Below are positions 34,651 through 44,749 of a stretch of DNA of 64,000 nt, piece after piece (within the stretch, counting starts at the first letter, position 1; every line of letters starts with the position of its first letter). The translations under genes were made by a program, and so were the position numbers. Under the pieces are notes generated by a model. The model was not told the origin of the DNA and made no database searches. It was given only the letters and a program-made list of their open reading frames with translations. This DNA comes from Eutrigla gurnardus. Lineage: Eukaryota; Chordata; Actinopteri; Perciformes; Triglidae. The DNA lies in contig OY741264.1 in the NCBI GenBank assembly GCA_963514095.1, positions 18,102,553 to 18,166,552 on the forward strand, read 5' to 3'.

Positions 34651-34811
34651 CTTAGAGTTTTGAGACCGAAGGAGCAAAGTAAAATTCCACTGCTGCTGAG
34701 AAACTAGTCCCTCAAAAAATGGATGATTCATGCGATGCAAGATTAGTTTTGTTTAAAATATTATTCTATCAACACAGATACAGTATGTACATCGACAGTC
34801 TAGTGTTTTAA

Positions 34812-35232
34812 TGTCAAACCAGGCAAGGAGGGAGGACCCAAATGCAGGGGCAGTGTAAAAAAAGGCTTTTATTCTTAACATAAAAGTATAAACACAAAAT
34901 CACTCCACCGGGAGGAAACAAAACGAGGCTACAAGCAAAACTACAAAAAAACCAACTTAACTTAACCTGTGGTGGCGTGGAACGTGACATGAAACGTGAC
35001 GTGACAGAAGACGAATAACGAACTGGCACAAGACAAGGGGAGACGCAGACTTAAATACACAGAGGGATAACAAGCAACAGGTGACAACAATCAGGGATCA
35101 GGGATGACATCAGACCAGGGAACACATGAGGAAGGGCAAGTGACCTGAAACGAGAAGGGAGTTATTTTCAAAATAAAACAGGAAATGACAAGACAAAACC
35201 CCAAGACAAGACATTACCACACCGGCGTGACA
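34812..35232 (-). repeat. 3' LTR of the retroelement (minus orientation)
   Basis: TGTCAAACC...GGCGTGACA, 421 bp. Differs from its partner at 37616 by four substitutions (for example AGACGCAG vs AGAAGCAG, CAACAGG vs CAAGAGG). Confidence 0.93.
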
Positions 35233-35235
35233 GTA

Positions 35236-35242
35236 CCCCCCC
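35236..35242 (-). promoter_or_regulatory. Polypurine tract of the LTR element
   Basis: On the minus strand a G7 run (AAGGGGGGGTAC) lies three bases before the 3' LTR, the expected position for plus-strand priming. Confidence 0.6.
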
Positions 35243-35266
35243 TTAAGGGACAGATCCTAGATGTCC

Positions 35267-37567
35267 CTAGGGTCCATGATACATAGGGCGGGTGGAGGGG
35301 GCCAGGAGGCAGGGCTCAGGAGGCCGGGCATGAGGGCGACCTAGCGGATGGGACCGCTCAGGAGGCCGGGCGTGAGGGCGACCTAGTGGGCGGGACCGCT
35401 CAGGAGGCCGGGCGTGAGGGCGACCTAGCGGGCGGGACCGCTCAGGAGGCCGGGCGTGAGGGCGACCTAGCGGGCGGGACCGCTCAGGAGGCCGGGCATG
35501 AGGGCGACCTAGCGGGCGGGACCGCTCAGGAGGCCGGGCCTGAGGACGACCTAGCTGACGTGGCCGCTCAGGAAGGCGACGTGGAGCAGGCGTCGGACAG
35601 ACCCCCGTCTGGACAGGAACGGGTGACGAGCGGACCTCCCGAAGACTGCGTGGAGCAGGCGTAGGACGGCCCCCCGTCGGAACAGGAACGGGTGACGAGC
35701 GGACCTCCCGAAGACTGCGTGGAGCAGGCGTCGGACGGCCCCCCGTCTGGACAGGAACGGGTGACGAGCGGACCTCCCGAAGGCTGCGTGGAGCAGGCGT
35801 CGGACGGCCCCCCGTCTGGACAGGAACGGGTGACGAGCGGACCTCCCGAAGGCTGCGTGGAGCAGGCGTAGGACGGCCCCCCGTCTGGACAGGAACGGGT
35901 GACGAGCGGACCTCCCGAAGGCTGCGTGGAGCAGGCGCGGGGCGGCCCCCCGTCGGAACAGGAACTGGTGACGAGCGGACCTCCCGAAGGCTGCGTGGAG
36001 CAGGCGCGGGACGGTCCCCCGTCGGAACAGGAACTGGTGACAGGCGAACCCCCAATAGGCTGCGAGGAGCAGGTGTGGGACGGTCCCCTGTCTGGGCTGG
36101 TGCCGGACGATCCTCCGCCGGGACTGGAGACGGACGGGCCGCCGACTGAAGACCGCTGGAGAGTGTCGACCGGATCGCCGACTGAAGACCACTGGCAGGT
36201 ATCGACCGGACCGCCGACTGAAGACCACAGGCCGAGACAAGGGCTGTGGCTAAGGCCTGGGCTGGATGCTTGGCTGTGGCTAAGGCCTGGGCTGGATGCT
36301 TGGCTGTGGCTAAGGCCTGGGCTGGATGCTTGGCTGTGGCTAAGGCCTGGGCTGGATGCTTGGCTGTGGCTAAGGCCTGGGCTGGATGCTTGGCTGTGGC
36401 TAAGGCCTGGGCTGGATGCTTGGCTGTGGCTGAGGCCTGGATTGGATGCTTGGCTGTGGCCTGGACTGGATGCTTGGCTGTGACTGAGGCCTGGACTGGA
36501 TGCTCGGCTGTGGCTGAGGCCTGGACTGGATGCTTGGCTGTGGCTGAGGCCTGGACTGGATGCATGGCTGTGGCTGAGGCCTGGACTGGATGCTTGGCTG
36601 TGGTTGAGGCCTGGACTGAATTCTTGGCTGTGGCTGAGGCCTGGACTGGATGCTTGGCTGTGGCTGAGGCCTGGACTGGATGTTTGGCTGTGGCTGAGGC
36701 CTGGGCTGGATGCTTGGCTGTGGCTAAGGCCTGGACCGTTGGCTTGGACGGGCGGGCCTCCGCTGGAACTGGTGACGGACGAACCCCCGTCAGAACCGAT
36801 GAGCGCAGAATCGGGGAGGCTCGCTTCCTCGTGCCGCCCCTCCTCGAGGCCGGCAACCGACGAGCCAACTGCCGGTTAGCCAGCTGGACGCTCCTTGGCC
36901 CTCCCCGGGCCAGGCGAGTACCCCAAAACGGGTCGGGGCCGGAGCCGGGAAGCTGTGCGGTGGCTACAACATAGTCTGGTGGCATGGCTGTGACTGAGGC
37001 GTGGGCTGGTGGCTTGGCTGTGACCGAGGCGTGGGCTGGTGGCTTGGCTGTGGCCTGGACTGGATGCTTGGCTGTGGCCTGGACTGGATGCTTGGCTGTG
37101 GCCTGGACTGGATGCTTGGCTGTGGCCTGGACTGGATGCTTGGCTGTGGCTTGGACTGGATGCTTGGCTGTGGCCTGGACTGGATGCTTGGCTGTGGCCT
37201 GGACTGGATGCTTGGCTGTGGCCTGGACTGGATGCTTGGCTGAGGCCTGGACTGGATGCTTGGCTGTGGCTGAGGCCTGGACTGGATGCTTGGCTGTGGC
37301 TGAGGCCTGGACTGGATGCCTGGCTATGGCTAAGGCCTGGGCTAGATGCTTGGCTGTGGATGGCCGGGGTTCAGGGGCGGAAACCAGGTGTGTAACCCAG
37401 TCAGGCAGAGAGCCCCTGAGCCACGGCCTGGAGGAAACCAGTTCCCCCGCCTCCTTCCGGAAAGTCTTCCTCTCCCCCTTGGTTTCTGCACAGTCGAAGC
37501 AGATTTGGAGGTACTGGAGGCTGTCCATAACCTCAGTAAACTCCATCCGGAAGATGGCCGGGTCCAT
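35267..37567 (-). CDS. Repetitive gag-position protein of the LTR retroelement, 766 aa
   Basis: The single ORF starts MDPAIFRMEFTEVMDSLQYL and has a plausible folded N-terminus of ~65 residues (CFDCAETKGERKTFRKEAGE, ...SLPDWVTHLVS). The rest is tandem repeats: 8-residue KHPVQATA units, 10-residue KHPAQALATA units, 23-residue blocks with RPTPAPRSLREVRSSPVP and 14-residue RPLGRPHARPPERS blocks. The underlying DNA periods are 24, 30, 69 and 42 bp, all multiples of three, and no stop occurs. Its position suggests a Gag-like RNA-packaging role, and the basic, proline-rich repeats would suit nucleic-acid binding; neither is proven. Plus-strand open frames here are shadows of the repeats. Confidence 0.75.
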   Translation of the reverse strand: MDPAIFRMEFTEVMDSLQYLQICFDCAETKGERKTFRKEAGELVSSRPWLRGSLPDWVTHLVSAPEPRPSTAKHLAQALAIARHPVQASATAKHPVQASATAKHPVQASAKHPVQATAKHPVQATAKHPVQATAKHPVQATAKHPVQATAKHPVQATAKHPVQATAKHPVQATAKPPAHASVTAKPPAHASVTAMPPDYVVATAQLPGSGPDPFWGTRLARGGPRSVQLANRQLARRLPASRRGGTRKRASPILRSSVLTGVRPSPVPAEARPSKPTVQALATAKHPAQASATAKHPVQASATAKHPVQASATAKNSVQASTTAKHPVQASATAMHPVQASATAKHPVQASATAEHPVQASVTAKHPVQATAKHPIQASATAKHPAQALATAKHPAQALATAKHPAQALATAKHPAQALATAKHPAQALATAKHPAQALATALVSACGLQSAVRSIPASGLQSAIRSTLSSGLQSAARPSPVPAEDRPAPAQTGDRPTPAPRSLLGVRLSPVPVPTGDRPAPAPRSLREVRSSPVPVPTGGRPAPAPRSLREVRSSPVPVQTGGRPTPAPRSLREVRSSPVPVQTGGRPTPAPRSLREVRSSPVPVQTGGRPTPAPRSLREVRSSPVPVPTGGRPTPAPRSLREVRSSPVPVQTGVCPTPAPRRLPERPRQLGRPQARPPERSRPLGRPHARPPERSRPLGRPHARPPERSRPLGRPHARPPERSRPLGRPHARPPERSHPLGRPHARPPEPCLLAPSTRPMYHGP
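35330..36010 (-). repeat. 42-bp and 69-bp tandem arrays at the 3' end of the retroelement ORF
   Basis: 35350-35560 is a 42-bp unit (five copies, 'gaccgctcaggaggccgggc' core). 35610-36010 is a 69-bp unit (six copies, 'gggtgacgagcggacctccc' core). Copies differ by a few bases. Confidence 0.88.
36238..36750 (-). repeat. 30-bp and related minisatellite inside the retroelement ORF
   Basis: Units such as 'ggctgtggctaaggcctggg' + 'ctggatgctt' repeat about 17 times. Six neighbouring units at 36240-36425 are identical, indicating recent expansion. Confidence 0.9.
36984..37345 (-). repeat. 24-bp minisatellite inside the retroelement ORF
   Basis: Units 'ggatgcttggctgtggcctg' + 'gact' repeat about nine times, then longer 30-bp units. 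It encodes KHPVQATA. Confidence 0.9.
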
Positions 37568-37615
37568 GCTGGCTTCTGCTGCTGCCCTGCTGAGTCCTTA
37601 CTGGCCAGTTCGTTC

Positions 37616-38036
37616 TGTCAAACCAGGCAAGGAGGGAGGACCCAAATGCAGGGGCAGTGTAAAAAAAGGCTTTTATTCTTAACATAAAAGTATAAACACA
37701 AAATCACTCCACCGGGAGGAAACAAAACGAGGCTACAAGCAAAACTACAAAAAAACCAACTTAACTTAACCTGTGGTGGCGTGGAACGTGACATGAAACG
37801 TGACGTGACAGAAGACGAATAACGAACTGGCACAAGACAAGGGGAGAAGCAGACTTAAATACACAGAGGGATAACAAGCAAGAGGTGACAACAATCAGGG
37901 ATCAGGGATGACATCAGACCAGGGAACACATGAGGAAGGGCAAGTGACCTGAAACGAGAAGGGAGTTATTTTCAAAATAAAACAGGAAATGACAAGACAA
38001 AACCCCAAGACAAGACAATACCACACTGGCGTGACA
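37616..38036 (-). repeat. 5' LTR of the retroelement (minus orientation)
   Basis: 421 bp with TG...CA ends. On the minus strand the ORF begins 48 nt after it; that 48-nt leader should hold the primer-binding site but I could not match it to a tRNA. A poly(A)-signal-like AATAAA occurs on the minus strand near 37672. Confidence 0.92.
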
Positions 38037-38252
38037 TTTAATTGATTTGCCTCGGGTGCACTGTGGAGTGGGCAAGACTGTTTTTAATGCCATGCTAACT
38101 AGAACCATTGACTTGCGCTAGCCATAGCACAAGCGAACTCCGCAACTAGAAGAACTGAATGAAATGTCTTGAAAACGTCTCCAGACGTCTCAAACACACC
38201 GGCTGACTTGGAAAATAGGTCTTATGTCCAAAATTACGAACTATCCCTTTAA

Positions 38253-38640
38253 GTCCTATTTATCCAATCAATCCCAGTTTGTGCATGTCAATGAAAAATC
38301 TTCCAGGCACACTGAAGTTAAATACGGTGTTCCTCAAGGTTCTGTGCTTGGACCAATTATTTTCAAATGATATATGCTTCCTTTAGGCAATATCATTAGA
38401 AAACACTATAAATTTCCATTGTTATGCAGATGATACTCAATTATATCTATCAATCAAGCCTGAAGAAACCAATCAGCTAGTTAAACTCCAGGCATGTGTT
38501 GATGACATAAAATCCTGGATGACCTGCAATTTCCTGATGTTAAACTCAGATAAAACTGAAGTTATTGTACTTGGCTTAATCGTCAGGCACCATCATATCT
38601 TAAAGAGCTCATTAAACCGAGTCGCGCACCAAGTGACTTC
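38253..38640 (+). pseudogene. LINE reverse transcriptase, second part
   Basis: Resumes as KSYLSNQSQFVHVNEKSS, then YGVPQGSVLGPIIF, a frameshifted FHCYADDTQLYLS (catalytic YADD) and LMLNSDKTEVIVLG. After about 38580 the text jumps to a QAPSYLKELI-like C-terminal scrap, so most of the C-terminal domain is deleted. Confidence 0.8.
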
Positions 38641-38698
38641 AAAGAAGAACACGACTTCTGCAGTTTGGCAGTATTTCAGGTTCCGACCTAATGAGAAG

Positions 38699-40358
38699 TA
38701 GAGCTTAGTTCGGGCCCAGAAAATCAAGCCCGACCCTACCGGTTCGGCCCGAGCCCGATTTCAACCCGACAATTATTTTTCATGCATGAGGCAGTTGTAT
38801 GTGCATATCCGTGGGTTAGTGGGGGTGCGGCTGCACTACTACTCAGTCACAAAAATATACAAATAATTTTATAGGCTACGTTAGTGCCGTGATTAGGATA
38901 TGACTGGACAAAGCCGACACGTATGTTATCGCCTTCTCCCACTAGTCACTTGAAATGATCCCGTACCTCGGACTTTCCTGATGACTTGCTCAACGTTAAT
39001 TGTCCTGTTTTTAATTGATCCTTTATGTCTCCAAGTTCCATGTTGCACTTTAGCATAACTCCTTTATTCATTGATTTAGCTGCACAGAGCGGAATCGTTA
39101 TGAATGATGCGTGCGCACTATGGGCCCTAGTTTCGTAGACCAGGCGCAGTCAGCTCTCAGCGCACCTGCGCCACGCCGACGGGGTGTGTCCGCCTGGATT
39201 TTGCAAGTTTCGTGTACCGCGCAGGCTCGTGCAGGCACTCCTCCCGTCTCGCCCACCGGCGCAAGTGGGAAAGAGGGAGGAGAAGAAGGCGTGAGTGGGA
39301 GACGAGGAGGAGACGAGGCGTGGACTGGGATTAATACAGCCGATTCAGATCTTCACCAATCAAATGAGCTCCTCTCCTCACCTTTAATGCGTTAGAGGAG
39401 GTTCTGTACAAGATCCGTCACTTGACAACCCGATGACAGAAGCAGCGCCTCCGCTCCCATCACGCGCTGTGCGTGCGTATCATAATAATAACAATGCCGA
39501 TATTATAAAAAACAGGAGAGAGAGAGGGAGATGTTTTGGTCCGAGAGGCTGAGTTTCCGTTACGCGTGCCATCCGCCTTTGATCTGACGTCAGATGTGAC
39601 GGGACAATCTATATAGATATAAATTCACGTGTTGATTCAATTAGTTGCATTAAATAGTGTTTGTTGTGATTATGTATTGCATTTAAATGTGCCTGGAACT
39701 GTGGAAACCTGCCTGTGAGGTCTCGGTGACGTGTGCGCACTGCGCGCAGTCAGCCAAACTTCCACTCCGCCAGCTGTGATCCGCCTTGAATGAATGGACT
39801 TTATTTGCGCCTTGCGCCGAGAGTAGACCAGGTTGGAGCTGGCGAGCTTTCAGCGCAGTCTCTGCGAGGCTTTTTGCCACGAAACTTCCACTACGCCAAG
39901 CTGAATCTGTGACGCCTCCCCTGCTGCGCCGCCACACCCATCTTGGCGCAGGCGATCCACCAAACTGCCAAACTGACGGTGCGCAAGGCTGCGCGGGTCG
40001 AAACTTGCATTGCGCCGGCTCCGCCACCCTGCGCCGCCCTGCGCTGCGCCACGAAACTAGGGCCCTATGTGTAGCGTCTTTTTTTTTTTAACTTTGTGTA
40101 ACTTTGTACACATTTTTTACGTAGACCTACTCTGCTAAACATATAACCAATAATATTTAATGTTTATGCCTAGCCGTCTCCTCAGATTAGGGGAGAAGGC
40201 TAGGCGTAAATGCAATGCTAGAAAAAAAAAAAAAAAAGAACGAACGAACGAACACAAACGCTTGTTTAAAGGCCCGGCCCGACCCAGCCCGAGGGTAGTG
40301 GTGGGAAATGTCGGCCCTTCGGCTCGGACTCGGGCTCGGGAAGAGAAGCTAAACTCTA
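38699..40358. mobile_element. Nested hAT-like element with CCCGA-rich ends
   Basis: Left end TAGAGCTTAGTTCGGG and right-end complement TAGAGTTTAGCTTCTC share the first ten bases, with GGGCTCGGG/CCCGAGCCC words close to both ends. Flanks ATGAGAAG (38691-38698) and ATGAGTTT (40359-40366) could be a decayed 8-bp duplication. It contains MITE M1 copy 2. No transposase seen. Confidence 0.55.
39122..40065. mobile_element. MITE family M1, copy 2
   Basis: 944 bp, GGGCCC...GGGCCC ends, flanked by TAT (39119-39121, 40066-40068). Very similar to 19179-20120 along its length and in the same orientation, with small indels such as an extra 'gtgcaggcactc' near 39230. Confidence 0.88.
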
Positions 40359-40489
40359 ATGAGTTTGGTGACGTCGTCTGAGCCTTACGTCATAATTTTT
40401 AATTAGTCACGGTAATGCCGTATACCGGGGTAAAATAGGGAGGAGGTTTGACGGTATTGAAATTTGGATACCGCCCAACTCTACTATGG

Positions 40490-42228
40490 AGTCACATTTA
40501 TTTGCAAGTTGTGAGCAGAAGCTACGCTAGAGGGGAACATAAGAGTTGATTATATAGCATGATATAAAAAAAAATTAAAAACGTAGTAGTAAGTGTAATG
40601 TCATAATTTTATTGTGTGAATTGCTCGCTATCTAAATTGTCAGTCAGTCATCAAGACTTAGTAGTAAAAGTGGTTGTATGAGAAGGAGGGTCAGAAGCAC
40701 GCCAATGCCATGCAAATTCTTATGTCATCCTTGTCTTCTTTCCCCCACATGAGTGTAGGGTTCCTTTGCCCATTTCATCTTGGAATTAAATCAGGTATAT
40801 AGTACTAACAAGCAGTCATTTTTCAATGAAAAAAATCATTAAAATGTGTGTTTTATGTCTTTTATATCCCAAGACAAGGACAACAGACACATGTCTCGTA
40901 TTCCCTTGTCCACCTCATATTTGAAGTCTTCATTTTGGGTTTGGACCTTAAAATTTCCAGTACCATATCGGTCCTACATATAATGTTAGATTTCATTTAT
41001 TTATTTTAGGCTCCAGTCTTATTATCATTTGAGCCACAGCTACTTTTCATATACAATGGAGTACAGTCTGTTTTAGTCTTTTTCATTAGGCAAGGCAATT
41101 TTATTTGTATAGCACCTTTCAACAACAGGGCAATTCAAAGTGCTTGTTACTCAATTACTATAATTTACTTTCATATAATAAACATAAAAATGTCCGTTAA
41201 ATGGAGAAATCATTATAATTATCATCTGCTTATAGTAATTAATTAATTACATTTTACACTATCTGTTTTGTTATGTGTAAGAAAATGTAAAAAAAGAAAA
41301 GCATTAAGTCCAATGTTACAGAAAACAATTCATATTTTACATGTAATCAGCATTGCAGAATTCTAATGTGTTCCAGGAATATGCATTTCCTATGTGTTTG
41401 TATTCAGGATTTCACTTTAAGATCACATGACTCTTTTTGGCCTAAAACATTCGCTCATCTAGCTGGTTCAGCGTTTCATTCAAGTCTCGTAATCCAGTGC
41501 ATTCCAAACAAATCTGTCTTCATTTTACGTTTAACATAGCATCATTGGTATGTATTCTTTGTATTTGATTTCCTTTGAATGTATTGATTGCTATTTTGAC
41601 AGAAATGTGAAGTTTTGTAAAGTATCTTCTAAAGATGGTCCGAATGTATTACGGCTATACAAATGCCTACAAGATGCTTATAGTGTTGTAATGACCAAAA
41701 AAAATGTTGTCATAATTATCATTGTTTATTCATTTGAGATAAGTACAAAACGAAATGCAACATGTAAAAGTGGATTGGAAATTAGCTTTATTCATGTGTA
41801 GTTCAGAAAGCGTGGCCCTGATTTCTCTGCCCTTTTTATCTGTGTTGCAGTTTCACCTTTTCCCTTGCGTGCCAATAAACCTATGGAAGTGAGAAAGTTA
41901 TCTTCAGAGTCTTGGTGTTTGGGAAAGAGTTTAGCTGGCCGTCAGGGCGTTTAGACATGCCGAGGAAGGAACACTATCATTTCAACACTTAAGGAGTATG
42001 TATCTTTTTTGTGTTCTATTCTATTTGCTTCATGCAGCAGTACTTGACTTCAGAACAACTGAACATTTTTAAAACATTTTTGGAGTCCCGTGGTCCGCCA
42101 TCTTTATGCTTTTCATTCTCTTTTGTGCTCACGGCTCTGCAGTCCAGCGTTTAGCTGCAGATTTAAAACAAAAACTAATATAGTTTATCATATGGCTGGC
42201 TGTTGGGACACATGTTTGCTTTAAAAAG
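40490..42228. other. Mostly unassigned AT-rich DNA
   Basis: No gene recognised. It contains one LINE-tail scrap at 41090-41155; an 83-codon frame at 41550-41801 has no known domain. Confidence 0.45.
41090..41155 (-). repeat. LINE 3'-tail fragment
   Basis: 'ggcaattttatttgtatagc' followed by 'acctttcaacaacagggcaa' and 'caaagtgctt' is the antisense of a 3' end widespread among fish L2-like LINEs (compare 1935-2000). Only the tail is present. Confidence 0.6.
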
Positions 42229-42232
42229 TTAA

Positions 42233-43114
42233 AAGTGCCATATTATTCTTTTTCATCAATTTCACACAGCTGTCAGAGGTCCAACAACACTGTATTCGAT
42301 ATGCATTGCCACAAAAAAGTTGCTCAAATGAGCTCTGCTGAAAACAGGCTGTTTCTGTGCCTGCACCTTTAAATGCTAATGAGCTCCGTCTGTCAATGCC
42401 TTTTTGGAGAGCGACGGAGAGGATGCCGCTTACACTAGCGGCAGCATGCACGGATATATCGCTATGGCTCACCTATGTGGCTCAGGTGAAGTTGCTGTGT
42501 CCCGTATGGTTGGGACAGATCATTTTACCAGGGTCAGTGTCGAGGCAAAGCCAGCTTTGTACTGACCCTCGTTACTGAAGCAGTCTGATGTGAAGTGGTT
42601 AGCACACACATACAAGCTAACACAGACCTTAGCCGGCACATTGTCATTAAAAAGGAAACGCAAAAGACCAGACCCGGACCGTCGTGCACGGCGCACTATC
42701 GGACATGTGCCCCAGGTTCCGTCTGACTGGAGGTAGCAGTGAAGACGCACCAGAGCACGTGAGACAGGGAGGATTTTCTCCAGCTTCACCCACACCGGGA
42801 TTTATTCACGGAGCACCAGCCGGATCACCCAGCGCCACAACCGCATAAGTTGAGCTGCGCTCTTCCCGCTGTGTTGTGACACGCCCCCTCTCGGATATCT
42901 CCTATCATCGCACAGAGGAGTTTGGCCTATGGAAATGACTCCCTTTGTTACGTAACGACGAGAGCTGAATCTGAACAGAGCGCCGTTTTACCAGTGGGTG
43001 GGCTGCAGAGACCATGCAGGAGTCGCTTGTTTTCCTCATTCTGGGAGTTGACAGGCTCAGGGAGGACCAATTTATAGGTGTAGAGACCAGAGAAAACGTG
43101 TTTATCATAATATT
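42233..43114 (-). mobile_element. TTAA-flanked Kolobok-like element, copy 2, diverged
   Basis: Reverse-complement relative of 22717-23583: starts near TTAA at 42229 with AAGTGCCATATTATT and ends near 'tttatcataatat'. A minus-strand frame at 42520-42795 has LRFLFNDNVPAKVCVSLY and CANHFTSDCFSNEGQYKAGF, part of the same THAP finger. About 200 bp at 42660-42860 is not shared with copy 1. Right border approximate. Confidence 0.7.
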
Positions 43115-43945
43115 TGAGTCAACTAAGGGCATTGCTGCAAGGAACTACAATGAGAACAACAATCAGAACTCCAAAGTATGAATTAAAGGCAAAATACTAA
43201 ATAACAAGTTGAATGTTGTAGAGCCTGTTGGAGAATTTCACAAATTTGATTCACTTCACTTTCTGATCTATTCTATAATCGTCAAGTAGCAAGGATATAT
43301 CTGTCCAGTTGTAACATATGCAAACTGTTATTCTGGGGATAAATTAAATGTTTTCATAGTTTTGTGTTAGTCTGTGACAGCTCTAAACTGTACTTCTGGT
43401 ACCGGGCCAAGAACTTACACTGTGAATGAGAAGTAGTACATTCTCAGTTTTATCTTAATGGTGGGTGGTGAGAACCAATGACCGAGAGTTGAGAGAGAAG
43501 GTCAGTGTCTATCCAAGAACATGTCATGAATGTGAAATAAGGATCAAAGCCTGCCCTACACTCCTCAATGCTCCTCCTCACTGTATCTGTTGTCACTAAT
43601 GTGACCAAGATCAATGGTGAACACCTAATTTCTCAGAAGTGGCTCAGCAACACAAGCTGAAAATTACAACAATAAAATCTCAGTTCCCCTGTTCAAACAG
43701 CAAACAGCTGATCAAATGGTTCAGATCAAACAGCTCAGGATAATAGATAACTGGTCTGAAGACTGAAGCTTGTGGGTTCAGCCCTCATGCAGGGCAGTGG
43801 GTTTTGAGGTCTACTTCCCAATGTGAAGAAATCAAATATGGTATGAAACAATTTTTGCATCAGATCCTACACCTCAAGAATTAGAAAATTGGTCTGAAGC
43901 CTGTAGTTTGGAGCTTCAATCATTATGTGGTGTTTTTTAATGAAA
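43115..43945. other. Non-coding DNA with tRNA-like scraps
   Basis: No gene recognised. Around 43730-43795 'gctcaggataatagataact' precedes 'gtgggttcagccc', resembling a degenerate tRNA-like module, and a weaker relative follows at 43875-43925 ('gaattagaaaattggtctga'). Confidence 0.4.
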
Positions 43946-44650
43946 TACTGTTGTGACTTTTTAAGATACTAGTTTTCATGGCATACTATATTATAAAGTT
44001 TTATGACATACTATATTTATATTTTTATGGCATATTATATTTTGAAATGTTTTGTCTTTGTTCCATGGTGCACTACACTATGCCATTTGTATAATAGTTA
44101 AATACACTACGGTGTTTAGTATTTTAATGGAATATCACAAATTACTTTTTATGACTTTTTTTACATACTATATTATACATTATTAATCGTACACCACACT
44201 GACTTTCCATGACATAATATATTGTCATTTTTAATGGCATATCATACTTTGGCAGTTTTATCTAATAATAACTATTTCTTAATGGAGAAACATTACATTT
44301 TATGACATAACATATTATATTGTTTAATGTCATACCATATTTGTCCCTAACTTTAATTATGTGACTTTTTAATTAGTAAGCCAGGATCTTATTTAGGGGC
44401 TTCTTTGCAATGAGGATGGGTACATATGCACATTCCATTTGTCAGTGTGTTATTTTTTAGAATTTTTGTAAAAGTTTTTTTTTTTTTCATTTCACTTCAC
44501 CAATTTGGACAGTTTTGTTTAGGTAGATAACATTTAATAACAACTATTTGTAATTTCAGGTTGTATTGCAAAGGAAGTAAGGAAGGCACTGTACTATACA
44601 TATTATAGCATCACATGAGATTTTTTTTATGACATATGACATTTTTTACA
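43946..44650. repeat. Degenerate AT-rich satellite-like array
   Basis: Variants of 'tttttatgacatactatatt' recur about 10-15 times at irregular spacing (43970-44650). Units are too diverged for an exact period by eye. Confidence 0.6.
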
Positions 44651-44749
44651 ATGCATGAGCATTATTTAGGATAGTAGGATAGGATAGTCTTATTTTCATG
44701 GCATGCTATTGATCGATTATGCACAAACATCCACTTTCACTCAAGGTTG

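Larger units (their letters stand above)
34812..38036 (-). mobile_element. Non-autonomous LTR retroelement, minus orientation
   Basis: Two 421-bp LTRs (34812-35232 and 37616-38036) with TG...CA ends, flanked by the 5-bp duplication TTTAA (34807-34811, 38037-38041). By eye the LTRs differ at four positions, about 99% identity, so insertion is recent. The ~2.4-kb interior holds one long minus-strand ORF, a polypurine tract beside the 3' LTR and no protease, RT or integrase. It would need enzymes from another element. The internal structure suggests a Ty3-like derived non-autonomous family, but that is inference. Confidence 0.92.
33547..38248. mobile_element. TTAA-flanked DNA element with ~200-bp terminal inverted repeats
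   Basis: Begins AGGGATAGTTCGTAATTTTG and ends with its complement; the arms stay paired to about 33751 and 38044. TTAA flanks both ends (33543-33546, 38249-38252), and removal of the insert plus one TTAA restores the LINE reading frame. Inside are a (CAG)n tract, a coding remnant, a ~200-bp tandem repeat and a complete LTR retroelement (34812-38036). No transposase core was found, so it is non-autonomous; TTAA preference fits Kolobok or piggyBac types. Confidence 0.88.
24290..38640 (+). mobile_element. L2 LINE opened by two large nested insertions
   Basis: One plus-strand LINE lies in three pieces: 24290-25166, 32671-33546 and 38253-38640. The gaps are a TA-flanked element (25167-32668) and a TTAA-flanked element (33547-38248). 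Across the second gap the reading W-F-K-S-Y-L-S-N is restored exactly when the insert and one TTAA are removed. The LINE itself has further deletions in the linker/RT (near 33197) and after the RT (near 38580), and stops, so it was decaying independently. The 5' end is approximate. Confidence 0.88.
38627..40486 (+). mobile_element. hAT (ZBED) remnant split by another hAT
   Basis: The left part encodes TSKKNTTSAVWQYFRFRPNEK, the start of a BED finger. The right part after 40359 ends ATACCGCCCAACTCTAC, like the termini of the hAT at 25431-29164. A second element (38699-40358) lies between. The left terminus is lost or overlaps the LINE scrap, so the border is approximate. Confidence 0.6.

Noticed and set aside
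36246..37682. Long plus-strand open frames rich in GLDAWLWLRP and AWTGCLAVAE repeats
   Set aside because: They are antisense shadows of the tandem repeats in the minus-strand retroelement ORF; units divisible by three leave several frames open.
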